The position numbers were made by a program, and so were the translations under genes. From Limonium bicolor (taxonomy: Eukaryota > Streptophyta > Magnoliopsida > Caryophyllales > Plumbaginaceae), in NCBI GenBank assembly GCA_023374045.1, contig CM041783.1:90865298-90929297 (forward strand): DNA of 64,000 nucleotides. The letters are read 5' to 3'. The notes under the pieces were generated by a model that made no database searches, was not told where the DNA came from, and saw only the letters and a list, made by a program, of their open reading frames with translations. Shown here piece by piece: positions 31,814 through 42,004 of this stretch. The stretch's first letter is position 1; each line of letters opens with the position of its first letter.

Positions 31814-33370
31814 CTACTCTTCAAGGAACATCCAATCGGGCATCGCTTTCTCCTCCGCTTCTTTTTCTGTACCCTGTAAACATGGGGAACATGAGCACAT
31901 GAATAAAGATGATAGTTCAATTGCTGAAATGAAAGATGGGTCCACTAACGCACCAAGTCCTTGACGACCAGGATTCGCTGCTGGAGATAGAACGTCTGGG
32001 ATTCCTTGGAGATCCTTGCCAAGGCCCTTACCCTCTTGATAACCATACTTCTCCATGATAACCTTCCCTGGCCCAACCTTGAGTTTCTGAAGAGAAGTTG
32101 GGTCGGACTGCTCTGGAACAACACTGAACCTGCTCAGATGGGACGAGCCTTCCTCTTCAACCATGCAAACGGGCAACTCCTTCTGATGTGGTTCACCCCT
32201 AACGATATGAACCTTTCCGTCTCTTTTGAACTTCAAACATTGATGCACCGTAGAAAGGACGGCCTTCAAATCTTGAAGGAAATCCCGTCCCAGAATCAGG
32301 TTGAAAGAATGGGGAATTTGCAGAACCAAGAACTTCACTGGATGAACAACCGTCCCAAACTTGAGTGGAAGATCCAATAGGCCGAATACATGCCTTGGGT
32401 TATCATCATACCCTCGTAACACTATTTGGCAAGACTCAAATTTGTCATAACCCATACCCTCTGCCACTTTCAGAGGGCAGATGCTAACGTCTGCTCCTGT
32501 GTCAATGAGGACCTTTGGCACCTTGAAGGCCCCGCACCAAACAGTAATATACAATGCTTTTCCCGAGTGCTCGGAGATCTCGTTATCATGAAAACTGATC
32601 TCCTCTTCCTGCTTCTGCCAAAGTGCCGCGACCATTCTTTCCGGGGCTAAACTCTCCTCTGGCCCACCCAAATGTTTGGCAACGGCCCGTCGATGCTCTG
32701 GCGAGATCGTAAGCAAAGACCAGATGGCCATGGGGATAGTTGTTGCCTTCAGCTTCTGAAGTAGTTCTCGTTCACCTGGAATTTCTTCAGCCACTGGGGA
32801 AGACGACATTCGCTCTTCCCCTTCTGACGGCTTTTCAGGTGACCCGTAATGCTTGCCTGACCGAGTAATGTGGGCATTTGCTGGGACAAAGCTGACCGTG
32901 GATGTGGGCTTCCGTCCTGCCCCTCGTGCTGGCTTTTCGTCATCCCAGAAGACAGTAAAAGCAGCGCACTGAACTTCGGACTCCGGAGTCTCGAGGTCAT
33001 CCAAACGCTGATACCCCTGATCGATGAGGTCCTGGATCCGATGTTTCAGTGCTTTGCAATCATTGGTATCATGTCCTGCTAGCTGATGGTACCCGCAAAA
33101 TTGACTGAGCCTATTCCCCTTTCGCGTCTCCCCATGGCGAGGAATGAGCGGTTGTATTAGCCCTTCATCCTGCAGTTCCTCAAAGGCCTGGCTTAAGGGA
33201 CAACCAATGGGTGTGAATTCCCTTTCAGTTTTATGGGGAAGCTCCGGTTCCGGGGTTACAGTCTGGATTTTCCCTTCTTGGGCCAATAACAAAATTTTTG
33301 ACCTCAGACTACGACAATCATCAGTGGAATGGCCTGTGAGTAGGTGGAAACGGCAGAACCGTTCAGGATA
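31814..33370 (-). CDS. Gag zinc fingers, retropepsin and G-patch protein of the inner element
   Basis: The longest uninterrupted element ORF in the window, open on the minus strand from about 33370 to 31814. There is no obvious ATG at its head, so it is probably the continuation of a Gag-Pro polyprotein. It has two CX2HX4HX4C fingers, CRFHLLTGHSTDDC (about 33345-33310) and CGYHQLAGHDTNDC, and then a retropepsin with active site LIDTGAD (about 32500), IVLRGYDD and NLILGRDFL. A G-patch-like segment follows (KYGYQEGKGLGKDLQGIP, about 32045-31990), a domain reported next to protease in some Tat-lineage elements. The ORF ends before any RT. It would process Gag and bind RNA. The frame is intact, in contrast to the rest of the window. 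Confidence 0.8.
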   Translation of the reverse strand, partial: YPERFCRFHLLTGHSTDDCRSLRSKILLLAQEGKIQTVTPEPELPHKTEREFTPIGCPLSQAFEELQDEGLIQPLIPRHGETRKGNRLSQFCGYHQLAGHDTNDCKALKHRIQDLIDQGYQRLDDLETPESEVQCAAFTVFWDDEKPARGAGRKPTSTVSFVPANAHITRSGKHYGSPEKPSEGEERMSSSPVAEEIPGERELLQKLKATTIPMAIWSLLTISPEHRRAVAKHLGGPEESLAPERMVAALWQKQEEEISFHDNEISEHSGKALYITVWCGAFKVPKVLIDTGADVSICPLKVAEGMGYDKFESCQIVLRGYDDNPRHVFGLLDLPLKFGTVVHPVKFLVLQIPHSFNLILGRDFLQDLKAVLSTVHQCLKFKRDGKVHIVRGEPHQKELPVCMVEEEGSSHLSRFSVVPEQSDPTSLQKLKVGPGKVIMEKYGYQEGKGLGKDLQGIPDVLSPAANPGRQGLGALVDPSFISAIELSSLFMCSCSPCLQGTEKEAEEKAMPDWMFLEE

Positions 33371-33457
33371 TGCCCCCAGACACCGCCCACGAAACCGCGG
33401 GGCTCTAAGTTGAACTAAACCCCGTCCTAGAAGTATTCTCAGAATCTGACTCTGTGG

Positions 33458-33754
33458 CTACTGTAGATCCACAATGGGCATCTGTGCGGCCTGCCCTTGT
33501 TGCAGCCCCTGATTCTCCGGTGGCTCGATCCCGTCCTCACTGGGGGCCAGATCTAATGGGATGATTTTCCCGAGAGCATGAATGAGGGCTCTCGCTTCCC
33601 TTGCAGCCGACACGAATCCTGAGCTTAGCTCCTCCAAAGCACTTCTGTGGACAAATTCTAACTCAGCTAGTTTCCCTATCAAATCCGCGAGCAGGGCACT
33701 TCGATCGTTAACTCCAGACGACATCCTAGCTGTAAGGGGTGCTGCCTGTTTCAA
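33458..33754 (-). pseudogene. Inner-element Gag N-terminal fragment
   Basis: A 98-aa open frame rich in Ala/Leu/Glu, helical (for example LADLIGKLAELEFVHRSALE), lies between the PBS leader and the zinc-finger/protease ORF. The conserved Gag core seen in the outer element (40334-39906) is missing here, so a deletion has removed the capsid domain. It ends with a stop at 33458. Confidence 0.5.
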
Positions 33755-34616
33755 GCAGAAAGATAAGTCAGCATTGCGGGAGTGAGACCGGGACTAAACT
33801 TAGGAACCCAGGCCGAAGGCTAGTGCGCTGCAATGAATGCCGGACTCCGAAATTTTGGGAGAGTCCGCTCTGGACCACACTTTTGGGTTACAAGATTCGT
33901 TGGTCCTACGAGTGGGCTTTGCAAGGGTCAGGCTTGTAGCAAGAATCAACTTTAGAGGATTTTTCCGTTTTTGGGGTGACCGAAGTATTTGGACCATGAA
34001 AATCCCTTTAAATGTTTTATTTGGGCTAAAAGAGGTTGATTTTATCGATGCAGACATTGGGCCTGAAGCCCAGGAGAAAAAGAACATATGCACAGAAGTC
34101 TTACGTAAGGTGGTAATGCAAATGTCCTCACAAGATGACTCAGTCCAACAGGTATAGATCGATCCGGAGAGGTGCTTGGGGCGCGGGCCCAGGTTACCAC
34201 AAAGGAATAGGGCTTGCGCGCTATTCTCTTTGGGCCACCCCACTTTTTCACATCACCTGAAGGTGTGCGTCTACGGTCGGGTCTTTGACTGACCAAACAA
34301 TGGGCTTGGTAAGGGTACTGCCAGGAAAATGCTTGGGGCTAAAGCCCAGGTATTAAGGGGGTGTGGTTAGACGACACCCTCCTCTTTTCCCCCACTTATT
34401 CACATCACCTAAAAGGTGTGAGTCCCTGACAGGGGACCCTCAAACGGGTCCCGGGGTAGAACCGGTTTGTGTGGACCCTCGCTCTCATATGATGCAAGGG
34501 TGCAAAAATTAAAGTGCACACAGAAGTAAACAAGCAACATAGTAAAGGCCATAAATAAACATTTTCAAGTTAAGCCCTCTTTCTTAAAATTAAACAAGTT
34601 AAAATTAAGAAGTAAA

Positions 34617-34634
34617 TCCCCAGCAGAGTCGCCA
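34617..34634 (-). other. tRNA-Arg-type primer-binding site, inner element
   Basis: The minus strand reads TGGCGACTCTGCTGGGGA three bases inside the 5' LTR. This PBS is characteristic of Tat/Ogre-type Ty3/gypsy elements and fixes the element's orientation. Confidence 0.88.
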
Positions 34635-34637
34635 GTC

Positions 34638-36417
34638 TGTGAGCCTCGATTTTAAACCCTATCCTATGTGGATTAACTTGATTGGGATCTAAACGGGTTT
34701 TAGGTCCACTTATAGCCTAAGATTAATAACTATGTCATATAACAATAATTATTAAAACCTAAGCTAGCTCACTGGAACCTATTACGAGTCGCCACCTAAT
34801 TTTAACCTAGATCAAATTAGGAAAGGAGAGTTCGGGTTCGGGGGCTTGATATTCGACTTAATTAGGGTTCAATTACTTTCATTACCCTTCCTAGGTCGTT
34901 TTTCCTCTACTTGGTTTAATTACGGCTTATTACGAGTCGTTTTAACCTAAGTGCGCGAGCTTCTGTTTTTTTGTGTTTTTTAGCATTTTTTGACAGAAAA
35001 TTAAAGTGGAAATTAAAATTACCTACACTAGGGTTTCGGAGGCAGAATTAGGTCAAATTTTGCTTACGTCCGTAGCCACGGACCAAACGTCCGAGACCAC
35101 GGACCCCAGTTAACCTAAACATACAGAAAAGTCGAAATTAATGGAAAACAAAAATTTGCAAAGTCCGGGGCCACGGACAGGATGTCCGTGGGCCCGGACA
35201 TTATTAGAAAAACCTAAATTTTGAATTTTTAAAATCCCGCCGCCGTCCGTGGGTGTCCGAGCTTACGGACAGGGAGTCCGGGACCCCGGACACGACGTCC
35301 GTGGGTGCGGACAGCCCTCGGACGGCGGCTTTGAGGCTGTTCCCGAAGGTGTTTTCGGCTCAAATTTTATGGGTGCGTAGCCTGAAAGATGTACAATACG
35401 TTAGTGGTCGAAAGTTCTCAATTTGAATTCGAATTATGCACGAAACTTGGTAAACAAGTTATTGGACAGAAGCTTGAATAAACAGCAATACAGAAGCGTA
35501 CGAAGGTTAGTTTGAGCCCAAATTTTGAGGCAAGACAGATAATACCGTGGTGAATCAGGGAAGTGGAGTTTCTACCTGTTTTACCTTCGGATTCACAACG
35601 TTTCTTCACACCGGGATTCGTCGAGTGCTCCGTTGATGGCAGACCCGAGAGGATTTCGACCCAAGCTTCTGGTTGTTGGTTGTTCTTGCTGTTCTTCACG
35701 TTTTAGAGGTGTTTTTGTGAGGTTTTGATGATTATTGGTGCTTTGGGGATTGGAAAACGTGTTTAGATGGTGATTTCGGGGATTTTCCGTATGATTTGGG
35801 TGGCCGGGTGTTGGAAAACGTGAGAGAGAGAGAGGAGGCCGTGTTTTCTGACTCTCTAGGGTTCTTCAGTATGTGAGGTTCTCATTTTATCCAAAAACCT
35901 ATCCCCTTATATAGACTTTCTTAAAGATAAAGAGAATCTAGTAAAAGTAAGATTTTTCGATATTTTAACTAAGTAACTTCCCAAAGGAATTTTGCTATGA
36001 AATTTTAACCACATGTCAAGAATAATATTATGAATTTTCTGAGGTGGAAACGAATTTTTTAAATGCTGGAGCATTTTTAAATTGAATTTCTCGTCAGATT
36101 CAGCCAGAAATTACTAGAAAATTATTGGAAATTCAAAAAATCAAAATTCCAACGCCATTATGCTTAAAATGTCATCCTCTATCATGGGTTAAAATATCAA
36201 AGCATTTCGAGCTGATTTGGGCACCCTTTGGAGGAGAGAGAAAGCCTATAAGAGAACTCAGAAGCCTTAAAAATTACGAAAACGCCCCTGACAATGACGA
36301 AACTGCTCCTCAGGCCCTGGAACACGCCGATCGGGCCGGAGTCTCTTACTGTTTGATGGAGATGACTCTCACAACCTCGTAGACCTTAACCAGGGGGTCA
36401 AAATTTTGGGTATAACA
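34638..36417 (-). repeat. 5' LTR of the inner element
   Basis: 1780 bp, minus-strand TATA TATATAAG at 35906-35913, palindrome-rich R/U5 at 35070-35330. Partner of 26842-28617. The target duplication AGGCC follows at 36418-36422. Confidence 0.93.
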
Positions 36418-36429
36418 AGGCCCTATAAG

Positions 36430-36615
36430 CAGATTGTGTCGAGCTATTCTAAGGCGCTGACTACCTATGAGTGAGAATGAGAAGATGTCAAGCGATTCTA
36501 AGGCGTTGACTACCTATAAGATGAAGTAATGTCAAGCGATTCTAAGGCGTTGACTACCTAAACGATGAAAATGATGTCAAGCTATTCTAAGGCGCTGACT
36601 ACCTATAATGAGTGA
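36430..36615. repeat. Tandem array (CTAAGGCGNTGACTACCTA), outer element
   Basis: Four units, homologous to 28740-29000 in the inner element. Confidence 0.85.
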
Positions 36616-36774
36616 AATGTGCTTAATGTGATGATGAATTGTATGACCTAGGTGCATCTAGGGACCGGAACCTATTCCGAAGTGTGTGCAAAAGGTTAAG
36701 GACTGAGAGTGCCAAACGTGGCAGGTGCTAAGGAAGTGGGTAAGACTTATGACGAGCTTGAGGGTGAGTTCTTC

Positions 36775-37300
36775 TACTCAGGTGAGAATTTGTATCTGTA
36801 AAGAATCTGCAATCTTCGTGGTGAGAATCTGTATCTGAATCTACGGGTGAGAATCTGTATCTCTGAAGAATCTGCATCTATGGTGAGAATCTGTATCTCT
36901 GAAGAATCTGTATCTTCGGCTAAGAATCTGTATCTTGAAGAATCTGTATCTTCGGCTGAGAATCTGTATCTCTGAAGAATCTGTATCTCTGAGAATCTGT
37001 ATCTTCGGCTGAGAATCTGTATCTTTGAAGAATCTGTATCTTCGGCTGAGAATCTGTATCTCTGAAGAATCTGTATCTTTGGGTGAGAATCTATATCTCT
37101 GAAGAATCTGTATCTTTGGGGCGAGAATCTGTATCTCTGATCGGGAGAATCTGCATCTCTGAAGAATCTGTATCTTCGGCTGAGAATCTGTATCTCTGAA
37201 GAATCTGTATCTTCGGGGCGAGAATCTGTATCTCTGAAGAATCTGTATCTTCGGGGCGAGAATCTGTATCTTCGGGGTGAGAATCTGTATCTCTGGTCTA
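36775..37300. repeat. Tandem array of GAATCTGTATCT (18 and 36 bp periods)
   Basis: More than twenty copies of GAATCTGTATCT alternating with CTGAA and TCGGCTGA/TCGGGGCGA spacers, giving a nested higher-order period. The minus strand is open through the array, which explains a spurious 213-aa Tyr/Arg/Phe/Ser-rich reading. Confidence 0.92.
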
Positions 37301-37744
37301 TGATGAGGAGTTTCGTACGGACGGATGCAAGGTAAACTTTATGCAAATGATCATGATGAAAGTTGATTATGAAAGTGCCAAACGTGGCAAAGATTATGTG
37401 CATGTCAAAATACAATCAAAGTGTATGTAGGAAACTTGTCCAAAACAAGAAATCGTTGGAAAATGTGCCAAACATCGCAATGTTAAGGATCAAAAATTGT
37501 CCAAAGCAAGATATTGCTAGAAAGTGTGCCAAATGTGGCCATGATGAGGTTTATGAAACCGAAGTGGTTAGAGGAAAGTTGTTCAAGACAAGAAATTGTT
37601 GAAAGAGGTGCCAAACGTGGCAGTGTTTGAAGAAGATTCTGTTTAGTGAAAAGGAAAGTGAATTATCATTTCCTAACTATAGACTTCGGACTTGTAATTT
37701 ATCTCCTACGAGATGAACATGCCGCCGGTGGGGTATGGTGTATG

Positions 37745-37935
37745 ATGTGAAGGTAAGGGCTTATGTGGGCCTGTGGTGTTTGATGTGCAGGTAAGGGCTT
37801 GTGCGGGCCTGTGTAGTGGAGGTGTGGAGGTAAGGGCTTATGTGGGCCAGTGTGGTGTATGAAGTGAAGGTAAGGGCTTGTGTGGGCCTGAGGTGCTTGA
37901 TGTGGTGGTAAGGGCTTATGTGTGCCTGTGGTGGG
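37745..37935. repeat. Tandem array (GTAAGGGCTTATGTGGGCCTG), outer element
   Basis: About five units of roughly 40 bp, diverged relatives of 29930-30215. Confidence 0.8.
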
Positions 37936-37979
37936 ATGATGGTGGTGATGTTTGAGCTTTGGGTTCCAATTGGTGTTGT

Positions 37980-38092
37980 CATAGCAATTGTTGGAACCAA
38001 CAATTGCCCCCAGTATTTTTCCCTTAAGACAATCTGAGCTAGAGTTCATGGCAATCGATCATTCCGATCGATTGCCCCCAGTATTTTCTTTG
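37980..38092 (-). other. Two hairpin plus polypurine-tract modules (outer element)
   Basis: Module 1: CAATTGTTGG (37985-37994) and CCAACAATTG (37997-38006), then CCCCCAGTATTTTT. Module 2: perfect arms CAATCGATC (38052-38060) and GATCGATTG (38066-38074), then CCCCCAGTATTTTC. Same order and spacing as in the inner element. A further tract is at 39168-39185. Confidence 0.75.
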
Positions 38093-38380
38093 ATCAAACG
38101 TGGGAACGAGTCTCGTCCTCACAGGGTCAAGGCTTATGTTCTGATTTGGTGCTTCCTAACCTACACTCGACGTGTTTGGTGTTTACACTCGTTTCTCACT
38201 TACGGTCACAACTTCTAGACCATTGAATTTGATATTTGATGAATTTACGCATTCGATCTGTTACTTTCACGTGATTGGATACACAACTACCAAGTCGGAA
38301 GTCTTTGAGGCTTATAACGTGGCCATAGGGTGTGATGAAAGACGACGGGATCATGGAGGGATATTTGAGGTATGTGGAGC

Positions 38381-38782
38381 TTAAATGGGTGACCAAAGCT
38401 GCAACTTGCGTCTTCTCTCGGATTCATCTTCCTTGTCTTGAAGTCGTCTGGCTGCTTCATGTTGACGTTGTTTTCGAGCTTCTGGACCTGGACTCTTGAA
38501 GTTGTCCTTTACACCATTTCTCTTTTCGTCATTTGGATTTCTTCGAGGCACTTCGGGTTTGCCTTTTGTTTTATCCTTTCTTGGCTTTGCCTTCGGGGTT
38601 CTTGTGTTTCCCGGTTTTGGGCTTCGAGAGCTGTTTTGATGTGAGCTCTTTTGATCCTGTGTCACTCTGGGACCATTTGCGGATCGCTTCGTCATGCTGA
38701 TAGCGGCATTGCTTCTTTGGACTGATGAGAATGTTATCTGAGAGTCGGGCTCCTCGCCTCCTTTGGTCACCGGGTCGGACAT
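38381..38782 (-). CDS. Basic accessory ORF of the outer element, function unknown
   Basis: ATG at 38782, 133 aa, intact. The protein is hydrophilic and strongly basic (about one third Lys/Arg/Gln), with PKPGNTRTPKAKPRKDKTKG in the middle and a charged C-terminal helix (EARKQRQHEAARRLQDKEDE). It has no signal peptide, membrane segment or recognised domain. The inner element carries a broken homologue at 30640-31060, in the same place downstream of gag/pro and upstream of the hairpin-polypurine modules. Presence in two elements suggests a former coding role, perhaps nucleic-acid binding (inference from composition). It could also be chance preservation of a frame. Confidence 0.5.
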   Translation of the reverse strand: MSDPVTKGGEEPDSQITFSSVQRSNAAISMTKRSANGPRVTQDQKSSHQNSSRSPKPGNTRTPKAKPRKDKTKGKPEVPRRNPNDEKRNGVKDNFKSPGPEARKQRQHEAARRLQDKEDESERRRKLQLWSPI

Positions 38783-39512
38783 TCATCATTGGCTGGGTTA
38801 TTTTGTGGAGTTCATAATATCGAAAAGGGATATATGAAAGGCTCAACGGGGGTGCCTAGGGTTTAATGACAGGGTTTACAAGCTTTTGGCTATGTGGTGC
38901 TGTACCTAGGTGCTTCGTCATTCCTGATAGTTGTATATCCGTTCTTTATTACTTTCCACAGGTCTAAACGTAAATTTACAAATTATCTCCTTCGGTCAGA
39001 GTTATACCGTTTACCTCACCTTTGAATGTGGTCTCACCGGAGTCGTGTAAAAATGACACGCTCGTTCACTCATGGTTTTTCCGCTCAAGTCACTCTCATG
39101 AATTCTCACTCTGAGACTTGTTCACACAATTAAACAAAAGAAATAATCGTGGTTGGTCTTTAAACTCAGATTGCCCCCAGTATTAGTCCAGGGTTTATGA
39201 CAACAATTTGTATGTGGTTTGTTTGGATGCTTAGGGGTGAGCTGTGGCATTTGGTTGGACATGTTCATCCTTTTGGAAACAAAAAGACAAATCATTTTAT
39301 TCAATTGCCAGAAATGAACATTAGTTTTGAAAGATGATTTGGTTGAAGGTGCAAAATGAACAAACATTTTTTTTCATTTTCTTGAGATTGTAAATCGAAA
39401 AGACAAGAGACTGAAATTCGAACATCTAAGCCTCATTAAAATGGAAATATCATAAACCCCTTACAAAATAGAAAAGAAAAATTAAGAAAGCAAAATGCAA
39501 CTAGACACTAGC

Positions 39513-39698
39513 CTACTCGACAAACTGGAGTCCTTGCTCGATAAGGTCCTCAATCTTGTGCTTCAATGCTCTGCAGTCGTCAGTACTGTGTCCTGGTAGT
39601 TGATGAAACTGGCAGAACTGATGGAGATGTTCCCCGGCTTGGGTGATCCCAGGGCTAGGTGTGAGAGGCTGTAGTAGGTCTAGCTCTTGTAGCTTCAC
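39513..39698 (-). pseudogene. Outer-element Gag, zinc-finger part
   Basis: Contains the CX2HX4HX4C finger CQFHQLPGHSTDDC and the following ALKHKIEDLIEQG, matching the inner element's second finger. It is separated from the Gag core (40334-39906) by out-of-frame sequence, and stops at 39513 with no protease following. Confidence 0.75.
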
Positions 39699-39905
39699 GA
39701 GTGCTTGACTGAGAGGCCGGCCATGTCGGTAAACTGTCTCGGTGCAGAGAACCTCTTGGATCGGGGTGAGGCCTTGATGTTCTGCTTTACAGCACTGGGT
39801 TTTTGTATGGTGCTCACTGGTATGAAACTTGAGCTGCTTTGGCCGGTCCTGACTTAAAGGTCTCGATACTCACACCTGGGCTTTTGGGTTGTTCCACATC
39901 ACTCT

Positions 39906-40334
39906 TCACTCGCCTTTGTGAATCTTTTCTTCCATGATTCTTACCTGTCCCATCAGCATGTCGAAATTAGGGAAGTATGTGCAACTCATCTCGTTGTTGT
40001 ATTGTCTCTGCATATTGTCCACAATCATTCGAATCTGTTCTTGCTCATCCATTTTTGTAGGCATAGCAGCGGCCTTCATCCTCCACCGTTTGATGAGAGT
40101 CATTGATTCACTGTCTCTCTGCCGAGTGCTGGCAAGGTCGGACCTGGTGACTTCGAGATTCTTAGCATACTCGAAATGGTGCAAGAAAGCCTCACAAACC
40201 TCCTCATAGGTTTTAGTGTTCATCCTCTGAGTCAAATACCAACGTTGAGGTGTTTTATCGAGGTAACGGGCAAAGACCTTGGCCTTTTGCATGTCATTCA
40301 ACCTGAGGATGGACATCTCCCTATCGAACATCAC
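39906..40334 (-). pseudogene. Outer-element Gag core (capsid domain)
   Basis: 142 aa of typical Ty3/gypsy Gag (retrotrans_gag type): ARYLDKTPQRWY, TYEEVCEAFLHHFEYAK, LASTRQRDSESMTLIKRW. This builds the virus-like particle. The frame is intact across the domain but disconnected from the N-terminal (40777-40505) and zinc-finger (39698-39513) parts by frameshifts. Confidence 0.85.
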
Positions 40335-40504
40335 CAGATGGACCTGCGGTCTGAGGAACCCTTGTATAGAGCAAGTGTGGGCAACTTCAACTTTGAGGGG
40401 AGATCAACCTCGGGGTACGATGCCATAGAGGAGTATCAAAACCAGCCGGTTTGCTAGCCTTTCCATGCGCTCGATCCTTTTCAGAGCCTTCTTGAGTTCT
40501 GCAG

Positions 40505-40777
40505 TTAGCTGGTGATCTGGGCGGCTTCCCCTACGAATCCTTGCGCACCGTGGGCCCCAATAGAGTTAACTTCGATGTGGTCATGCTCGTTCCCAGAGTC
40601 AGCAATCTTTCCTGAAATGTTTTCCTGATGACCAACCTCAAGGGAATTGATTTTGCTTTTCAGCTCTTCGATGATGGTGACATACTTAGCCTCCATGGCA
40701 TCAAAGGCGGCTCTGTACCTCTGCTCTAAGGCTACAAACTGGGCCTCCATGCTGACTGGGTTTCCTCCCTCTGCCAT
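40505..40777 (-). pseudogene. Outer-element Gag N-terminus
   Basis: The ATG at 40777 is followed by MAEGGNPVSMEAQFVALEQR and a Glu/Lys-rich coiled-coil-like segment, then an acidic linker; it stops at 40505. It lies about 1.2 kb downstream of the PBS, so the leader is long (40778-41983). Confidence 0.7.
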
Positions 40778-41983
40778 ACTTGGGACTAGGGCTTATCTGT
40801 TGGAAACAGAAGTGGATTGAGCTAAAATTCTGGACCGTGAAGAAGATGTAGGTTAAAACTTGTTTGGGCTGCAAGAAAAAGCACATGAGCTGGAATGTTT
40901 TGAAGATTGTGGGTAAGCACTGATGGGCCCGAAATGAGTTGGAAGGGAGGCGCCTAGAAATGTTTGAAGAATGTGGCTCTTGGGCCAGAATATTTTGAGA
41001 AATGGGCGCTTGGGCCAGAATGTGTTTGGGCTAGAGGTAAAGCACATGGGTCAAAATGATTTCTAAACCATGTTCTTGACGTGAATTGGAATTTGGGCCA
41101 AGTAATTCTGATTGGGCCTAAAAGATGATACTTGTTTCTAGGATCTTGGGTCAAAGCCCAAGTGAAAAGTCTTCTTAGACTAGAATGAACCTTGAAATGG
41201 AAAGGCCTGATGGATCTTCATGAACTGCTTTAGGTGGATTTGCTTTTCATGGGCCTAGAACTAAATTGATAATTAAAATTGGGCTGAAAGATAAATCACC
41301 TAAATCTAAACTTTGGGCCGAAGCCCGAACAAATAACTCACACATTCAAATCAAGCAGGGCCTTTGGGCCGCAAACAATAAAGCCGCGATATCGGGTTGG
41401 GCTGAGTTGATGTAGGAAAAGTTCCTATCAATCTCTAGACTGGGTAGTGGGCCGATCATACAGGCAAACAGGGCCCACACAAATTCAACATGTCCTCACT
41501 TGACGGTTAAATCAATTTGGGTATGGATCGATCCGGAGAGGTGCTTGGGGCTTGGGCCCAGGTCACCACAAAGGAATAGGGCTTGCACGCTATTCTCTTT
41601 GGGCTTCCCCACTTTTTCACATCACCTGAAGGTGTGCGTCTACGGTCGGGTCTTTGACTGACCAAACAATAGGCTAGGTAAGGACACTGCCAGAAAAACG
41701 CTTGGGGCTAAAGCCAAAGTATTAAGGGGATGTGGTTAGACGACATCCTCCTCTTTTCCCCCGCTTATTCACATCACCTAAAAGGTGTGAGTCCCTGACA
41801 GGGGACCCTAGATGGGTCCCGGGGTGAAACTGGTTTGTGTGGACCCTCGCTCTCACATGATGCAAGGTGCAGAAATTAAAAGTGCGCATAGAAGTAAATA
41901 AACAAAGTATTAAAGCCATAAATAAACAATTTTCGAGTTAAGCCCTCTTTCTTAAAATTAAACAAGTTAAAATTAAGAAGTTG

Positions 41984-42001
41984 TCCCCAGCAGAGTCGCC
42001 A
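41984..42001 (-). other. tRNA-Arg-type primer-binding site, outer element
   Basis: TGGCGACTCTGCTGGGGA on the minus strand, identical to the inner element's PBS. The leader beyond it (41520-41980) is homologous to 34150-34616. Confidence 0.88.
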
Positions 42002-42004
42002 GTC

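Larger units (their letters stand above)
26842..36417 (-). mobile_element. Inner non-autonomous LTR retrotransposon (gag fragment, protease, G-patch; tRNA-Arg PBS), minus strand
   Basis: LTRs at 26842-28617 and 34638-36417 are nearly identical. The element is flanked by the 5-bp target duplication AGGCC (26837-26841 and 36418-36422), proving insertion into the outer element. On the minus strand it reads 5' LTR (34638-36417), PBS TGGCGACTCTGCTGGGGA (34617-34634), gag N-terminus (33754-33458), zinc fingers/protease/G-patch (to 31814), a long 3' untranslated region with tandem arrays and polypurine tracts, and the 3' LTR. RT, RNase H and integrase are absent, so it is non-autonomous. Confidence 0.92.

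Noticed and set aside
36774..37415. 213-aa minus-strand frame rich in Tyr-Arg-Phe-Ser repeats
   Set aside because: Translation of the GAATCTGTATCT array; it has no non-repeat protein sequence.
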